The notes beneath the pieces are model-generated. The model had not been told where the DNA came from and did not search any database. It saw only the letters and a program-made list of their open reading frames with translations. From Yimella lutea (lineage in GTDB: Bacteria; Actinomycetota; Actinomycetes; Actinomycetales; Dermatophilaceae): DNA of 64,000 nucleotides. Shown here in pieces: positions 60,528 through 64,000 of the stretch. The stretch covers positions 2,294,001-2,358,000 of the forward strand of contig NZ_VFMO01000001.1 in assembly GCF_006715095.1 (NCBI RefSeq), in the 5' to 3' direction. Position 1 is the first letter of the stretch, and each line of letters begins with the position of its first letter. A program made the translations under genes and the position numbers.

Positions 60528-61400
60528 TCATCCCGTGGAAAGGTGATTTTTCAGCGCCAGCACGGTCAGCTCGACTCGCGTGTGGATGTCAAGCTTGAGG
60601 TACACGTGCTTCAGGTGGGCGTCCACGGTGTGACGCGAGAGGCGGAGCTTTGTGGCGATAGCGCGGTTGGTCATGCCCGCAGCGACACCGGCCACGACGC
60701 GCAGTTCGCAGTCGGTGAGCGACCCCCACCCTCGGGCCAGGTCGTCGTCGCCGTGCGAACCCACGCTGACCATGGGGTACCGGCTCGCCTCGGTGAGCCG
60801 GGCCGCGGGGTACTCCGCCGGCCGCAGGTAGTGAGGGTTGTCGATCACCGTGCCGTCTAGCAGGACCTTGGGGTGCGTCTGGAGCACCTGGACGAGCATG
60901 CTCGCCCCGAACTTCTGGAGGTCGTAGAGGCAGACGACAATGGCGGGCATCTCCTCGACCATGCGGTTGAGGGACGACTCGTAGACGAACAGGTCGTCCC
61001 AGCCCGGAACGCCTGGCAGCACCCACGACATCTCGCCGACGGCTCTGATGAGGTCGAAGTTGTCGGCGATCGCCTTGTCCACGCGGCCGGACAGGAAGCT
61101 CACCATGCCCTCGACGCTGAACTCCCCCGAGCGCAGGTAGGCGTCCGACGAGCGTTCGACGTCGAGCTGCGCCGAGCGTCGCGAGTAGTCGGCGCCGGGC
61201 TGCCCGACGGCTCGGTCCCGGACCAGCGCCGGCTCGACGTCGTCGATCAGGCACAAACACTTGTCGCCATGCCTCAGCCCCTCCTCGAGGAAGGGGTACA
61301 ACAGCCGGTCGCGCTCGGCTGGACCCGAGTAGAGCGCGCAGAAATGAGTTCCCGAACTCACAGCGCCGACGCCGGGGATCCCGAGACTCAGACCGTTCAT
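60528..61400 (-). CDS. LuxR-type regulator with N-terminal MEDS sensor domain
   Basis: A 290-residue regulator. The N-terminal MEDS domain (about residues 10-190) shows GTHFCALYSGPAERDRLLYP, GLRHGDKCLCLIDD and ETRA-like helices (VGEMSWVLPGVPGWDDL). The C-terminal GerE/LuxR HTH (about 225-285) has LTDCELRVVAGVAAGMTNRA and IATKLRLSRHTVDAHLKHVY. MEDS domains are found in DcmR and are thought to sense hydrocarbon or redox signals. Its position directly upstream of dnaK, same strand, makes it the best candidate controller of the operon. ATG 61400 is preferred over GTG 61409. Confidence 0.88.
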   Translation of the reverse strand: MNGLSLGIPGVGAVSSGTHFCALYSGPAERDRLLYPFLEEGLRHGDKCLCLIDDVEPALVRDRAVGQPGADYSRRSAQLDVERSSDAYLRSGEFSVEGMVSFLSGRVDKAIADNFDLIRAVGEMSWVLPGVPGWDDLFVYESSLNRMVEEMPAIVVCLYDLQKFGASMLVQVLQTHPKVLLDGTVIDNPHYLRPAEYPAARLTEASRYPMVSVGSHGDDDLARGWGSLTDCELRVVAGVAAGMTNRAIATKLRLSRHTVDAHLKHVYLKLDIHTRVELTVLALKNHLSTG

Positions 61401-61440
61401 GCTCACCACCGTTCAATGGGTCGATTGGATGGATCGCACG

Positions 61441-61693
61441 CTAGCGCATTCGGCACGGACCGCACCCATGCCCGGTTCGGCTGGGTGAACGCCCGTACGA
61501 GCAGAGGCTGTCACGCCCGGAAGCTCCGTCAACGCCGGAGGTCGGCAGACGCCCTCCGCAGCGGGCGTGGCCCACGTGGATCAGGGATGTCCCGGGCCCT
61601 GGCCGCGTGCGCCACGGCCCACCCTTGATCGCAGACCCGCTCGACGAGCAGTTCACGACCGCGCTGGTCCAGGCCGGCACTACCGTGGGACAT
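61441..61693 (-). pseudogene. IS481-family transposase N-terminal fragment
   Basis: The frame from ATG 61693 reads MSHGSAGLDQRGRELLVERV, then CDQGWAVAHAARA, which matches the beginning of IS481 transposases (SHANARLTVHGRRLLVERV type). After about 40 residues the similarity passes to another frame and then disappears. No catalytic residues remain. Confidence 0.55.
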
Positions 61694-61707
61694 GATGCTG
61701 GCGCCGA

Positions 61708-61947
61708 ACTTGCCCACCGCGATCGGCACCGGCGTCGAACGGACGACGCGGTTCACGGTGCTGGTCCACCTTCCCCGCTAGGAGGGCTACCGGCACACGG
61801 AGATTCCGAAGAACGGGCCCGCGTTGCCCGACTACGGCGCGATCACGATGAAGAAGTCGCTCACCAACACCATGTCGACGCTGCCGAGCCAGCTCGCTCG
61901 GTCACTGACCTGGGATCGCGGCGCCCACCTGACGGATGCTTCTTGCC
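61708..61947 (+). pseudogene. IS30-family transposase internal fragment with in-frame TAG
   Basis: One frame reads TAIGTGVERTTRFTVLVHLPR, stop, EGYRHTEIPKNGPALPDYGA, ITMKKSLTNTMSTLPSQLA, RSLTWDRGAHLTD. This matches the middle of the DDE core of the intact IS30 transposase at 10.8 kb (SAIGTLVERSSRSTLLVHLPR, TWDRGKEL). The two are related but clearly different elements. Both ends of the gene are missing. The rest of 61948-62025 holds no recognisable feature. Confidence 0.75.
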
Positions 61948-62025
61948 CTACTCCGCGGGCGACCCCACACTCGTGTGTATGACGCATAATGTTCGGACCC
62001 ATTCGTGCAGCCTGGCCGGCTGCCT

Positions 62026-63096
62026 ATGAGTGCCGGTGAGGTGGTGATCGGACTCATCTCGGCTCCGGGTACGACCGCCGAAGTCGCGGCTGATCTCGCT
62101 GAGGACCTGCGCGCAGAGCTGAGTGTGCTGATGCCCACCGTGCGATGGCGGGTGCCAACGGTGGTAGATGCCCTCGTTAACCCACCTGCTGACGACGCTG
62201 TCCTCGTCGGCGCGGCGCGAGAGCGGCTCCTGGCGGAGGGCTGGGACCTCGTCGTCTGCCTCACCGACTTGCCGCTCAGGGTTCGTCGCCGGCCCGTGGT
62301 CGCCCATGCCAGCCCGGTGCACGGAGTGGCTGTCGTATCCCTGCCGGCGCTCGGGGCGGTGGGACTGCGTCGACGCGCCAGTGACGCAGTCGTCGGTCTC
62401 GTGCGCACCTTGCTCGGGGAGGCCGAGGATCACGCGTCCTCTGACTCGGAGGCCGCCCTCCGGCGCCGCGCTGGCGAGCTCGGGAGTCAGCAGGAAGAGG
62501 GAGACGGCAGCGTCATGTTCACGGCGAGGGTCCTGAGTGGGAACGTGCGACTCCTGGTCGGCATGATCCGGGCCAACCAGCCCTGGCGGCTTGCCATTGG
62601 ACTCTCCAAGGCCCTGACCGCCGCCCTGGCGGCCGGAGTCTTCGCGATGGTCACATCCGACATCTGGCAGCTGGGCGACGCGCTCAGCTGGACCAGGTTG
62701 GCGGTGATCGGGATGGGCGCCGTCACAGCGATCACGGCCGCGCTGATCCTCGGAGCGGGCCTTTGGGAGCGCGGTTCGAATCCGGCGGGTGGGAAGCAAG
62801 TCACCCTGTTCAACCTGGCCACAACGGGAACAGTCGTGCTGGGTGTGATCTTCCTGTACACAGCGCTCCTGCTTCTCGCACTCCTGATCACCCCACTGCT
62901 GGTGCCTGCACATTTGCTGGAGGAGAACCTCGGACACGCGGTTCGAGTCGGCGACTACCTCAAGCTGGCGGTGCTGGCCAGCGCCCTGGCAACGGTCGGC
63001 GGAGCCCTGGGCGCGGGCCTGGAGAGCGACGAGGCTGTCCGGGCCGCCGCCTACACGTACCGGCAGGAGCCGGGCGAGGTCCAGCGAGACGGGTGA
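62026..63096 (+). CDS. Uncharacterised membrane protein at the island's right end
   Basis: A 356-residue protein I do not recognise as a named family. A soluble N-terminal domain (about residues 1-165) contains VVIGLISAPGTTAEVAADLA and a GWDLVVCLTDLPLR strand. Four to five hydrophobic helices follow (about 190-345: AIGLSKALTAALAAGVFAMV, LAVIGMGAVTAITAALILGA, GVIFLYTALLLLALLITPLL, VLASALATVGGALGAGL). It is the only plus-strand gene of the island besides IS110. No clear ribosome site precedes ATG 62026; GTG 62005 is an alternative. A hairpin terminator follows 38 bp later. Confidence 0.7.
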   Translation: MSAGEVVIGLISAPGTTAEVAADLAEDLRAELSVLMPTVRWRVPTVVDALVNPPADDAVLVGAARERLLAEGWDLVVCLTDLPLRVRRRPVVAHASPVHGVAVVSLPALGAVGLRRRASDAVVGLVRTLLGEAEDHASSDSEAALRRRAGELGSQQEEGDGSVMFTARVLSGNVRLLVGMIRANQPWRLAIGLSKALTAALAAGVFAMVTSDIWQLGDALSWTRLAVIGMGAVTAITAALILGAGLWERGSNPAGGKQVTLFNLATTGTVVLGVIFLYTALLLLALLITPLLVPAHLLEENLGHAVRVGDYLKLAVLASALATVGGALGAGLESDEAVRAAAYTYRQEPGEVQRDG

Positions 63097-63133
63097 CCTT
63101 GCGGGGCACACACGCACCTAGAAACTCACACAG

Positions 63134-63161
63134 AAGGCCCCGTCCACGAGGACGGGGCCTT
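63134..63161 (+). terminator. Hairpin terminator of the island membrane-protein gene
   Basis: AAGGCCCCGTCC (63134-63145) pairs perfectly with GGACGGGGCCTT (63150-63161) around ACGA. It stands 38 bp after the stop codon of the plus-strand gene. Confidence 0.8.
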
Positions 63162-63212
63162 GCCCATGTTGAAGCTCACCCCGGGCAAGTCACCGCCCGA
63201 GCCGAAACGACG

Positions 63213-63247
63213 AAACCTCGGCCAGATTCAACATCTGACCGAGGTTT
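63213..63247 (-). terminator. Hairpin 3' of the tRNA-Leu gene
   Basis: AAACCTCGGCCAGA (63213-63226) and TCTGACCGAGGTTT (63234-63247) form a 14-bp stem with a 7-nt loop. The single mismatch becomes a G-U pair only in the minus-strand transcript, which fits a terminator for the tRNA-Leu gene, whose 3' end lies 36 bp away. Confidence 0.65.
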
Positions 63248-63283
63248 AGTGAACCTAGTCCCCGAATATCGCGAACCTCTGGT

Positions 63284-63371
63284 TGGTGTCCGGAGGGGGA
63301 CTTGAACCCCCACGCCCGTTAAAGGGCACTAGCACCTCAAGCTAGCGCGTCTGCCATTCCGCCACCCGGAC
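63284..63371 (-). tRNA. tRNA-Leu (anticodon GAG)
   Basis: An 88-nt class II tRNA including an encoded CCA. The acceptor stem is GTCCGGG with TCCGGAC and discriminator A. The anticodon stem CTAGC/GCTAG encloses the loop TTGAGGT, giving anticodon GAG for CTC/CTT. The extended variable arm (TGCCCTTTAACGGGCG) and T-loop GGTTCAAGTCC are standard for tRNA-Leu. Its 3' 20 bases form the right attachment-site copy of the island. Confidence 0.96.
63286..63305. repeat. Right attachment-site copy inside tRNA-Leu
   Basis: GTGTCCGGAGGGGGACTTGA, identical to 49970-49989. It spans the acceptor stem and half of the T-arm of the tRNA-Leu gene, so integration would have restored an intact tRNA. Confidence 0.8.
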
Positions 63372-63623
63372 GAGGTGAGTGGCCGGCCGATTTACCGGCT
63401 GGCCAACAGCCCGTAACATTAGCACGCGGACCCCGAAACTCCCGCATCGACCGTGCCCGGGCGGTCTTGCTGGACACCTGCTCGAGTGAACCTCATACTT
63501 CACGCAGGGCACACCTAGAGCTACCTCCACCAAGCCGGGGTTCTTTGTCAACATGGCGAAGTCGGAGTTCAACTTCGAAAAGATGATCGGCAAGACGATC
63601 GCAGAGCACAGCTCCGGTCCCCC

Positions 63624-63779
63624 GAAGCCACGCTGCGGGCAGACACCGACTGGTCGACCGGTTCAGGGCCGGTGGTCAAGGGCCCGTTGTTGTCCCTGTT
63701 GATGGCGATGACGGGCCGCGCCGCACACCTGGACGAACTTGCGGGCGACGGGCTCGCGGAACTTCGATCCCGCATCTGA
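63624..63779 (+). pseudogene. C-terminal fragment of a maleylpyruvate-isomerase-like (TIGR03083) protein
   Basis: The frame reads EATLRADTDWSTGSGPVVKG, PLLSLLMAMTGRAAHLDELA, GDGLAELRSRI and stop. This is the typical end of mycothiol-dependent maleylpyruvate-isomerase-domain proteins (GP..DLLLAVTGR..ALDDLSG). The N-terminal mycothiol-binding part is absent. Upstream, 63372-63623, a short frame from ATG 63554 (MAKSEFNFEKMIGKTIAEHS) is in another phase and not recognised. Confidence 0.65.
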
Positions 63780-63798
63780 GCCCACGGCCCGACTCGGC

Positions 63799-64000
63799 TC
63801 AGTCGGTCAGCGTCGGCTGGGCGCCGTTGCCGGTCAACGGAATCACGTCGACGGCGACATTGAGCTTGCTACCGCTGCCCTCGGCGAAGATGATTCCCTT
63901 GAGCGGGGACACGTCACGGAAGTCGCGGCCCCAGGCGGTCACGATGTACCGCGAATCTGCGAAGTGGTTGTTCGTCGGGTCGAGATCCACCCATCCGAGC
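63799..64000 (-). CDS. Transglutaminase-like protein, C-terminal end (cut by right edge)
   Basis: The last 66 residues of a transglutaminase-like (COG1305) protein are visible. DLDPTNNHFADSRYIVTAWG holds the catalytic Asp region, and RDFRDVSPLKGIIFAEG, then VAVDVIPL follow as in the family. The rest, with the Cys and His, lies beyond the window. It is outside the island, on the chromosome side of the tRNA. Confidence 0.82.
   Translation of the reverse strand, partial: LGWVDLDPTNNHFADSRYIVTAWGRDFRDVSPLKGIIFAEGSGSKLNVAVDVIPLTGNGAQPTLTD

Noticed and set aside
63554..63620. Short frame starting MAKSEFNFEKMIGKTIAEHS
   Set aside because: Not in phase with the isomerase-like fragment, no family recognised and no ribosome site; too little to call a gene.

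Overview
This 64-kb, GC-rich window comes from the chromosome of an actinomycete. It holds a complete Pup-proteasome gene set (pup, prcB, prcA, dop, pafA, arc/mpa, pafB, pafC), the mycothiol ligase gene mshC, a typical actinobacterial neighbourhood of mshC with SCO1664-like, DUF3090 and MSMEG_4193-like genes, and DUF3866, DUF3054 and DUF5703 proteins. The gene order (helY-tatC-tatA-pafC-pafB-DUF3866, and arc-trmI-M50 protease) fits the Micrococcales; a Dermacoccaceae-like member is my inference and cannot be proven from the sequence alone.

Layout. 1-10.7 kb: lnt (cut by the left edge), an Lrp regulator divergent from a 5'-3' exonuclease, a bPH2 membrane protein, helY, tatC, tatA, the pafBC transcription activators and DUF3866. 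10.73-12.18 kb: an intact IS30-family element with 28-bp inverted repeats and a CTG target duplication, next to a 27-bp perfect hairpin. 12.2-30.2 kb: the proteostasis core. Two FKBP-type prolyl isomerases precede pafA; a heterodimeric ABC exporter follows prcA; pup-prcB-prcA overlap as an operon; dop, arc and trmI come next, with a stand-alone B12-binding protein and an unannotated small Cys-rich ORF beside arc. 30.2-49.1 kb: housekeeping genes including a site-2 protease, an HNH protein, a RecB-like nuclease, metH, a PAC2 protein, mshC and its neighbours, an F420-type oxidoreductase, an aldo/keto reductase, an M20 peptidase and an ATP-dependent DNA ligase.

49.2-63.4 kb is the most unusual part: a genomic island set at the 3' end of a tRNA-Leu(GAG) gene. 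A 20-bp copy of the tRNA 3' end at 49970-49989 repeats the one inside the intact tRNA at 63286-63305. Between the copies lie an IS110 element, IS3/IS481/IS30 debris, and a tightly packed minus-strand operon: MEDS-LuxR regulator, dnaK, grpE, a cbpA-type dnaJ, a cbpM/hspR-type MerR, clpB, a zinc-ribbon thioredoxin, a UBP-type zinc finger protein and a cyclic-nucleotide-binding/thioredoxin-reductase-like fusion. The cargo is thus a portable disaggregase-refolding machine plus redox functions. No intact integrase is present; a serine-recombinase relic lies just outside the left end. The last two genes of the operon are disrupted (in-frame TAG, frameshift), so the redox end may be decaying while the chaperone part is intact.

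The right edge carries a broken maleylpyruvate-isomerase-like fragment and the C-terminus of a transglutaminase-like protein.
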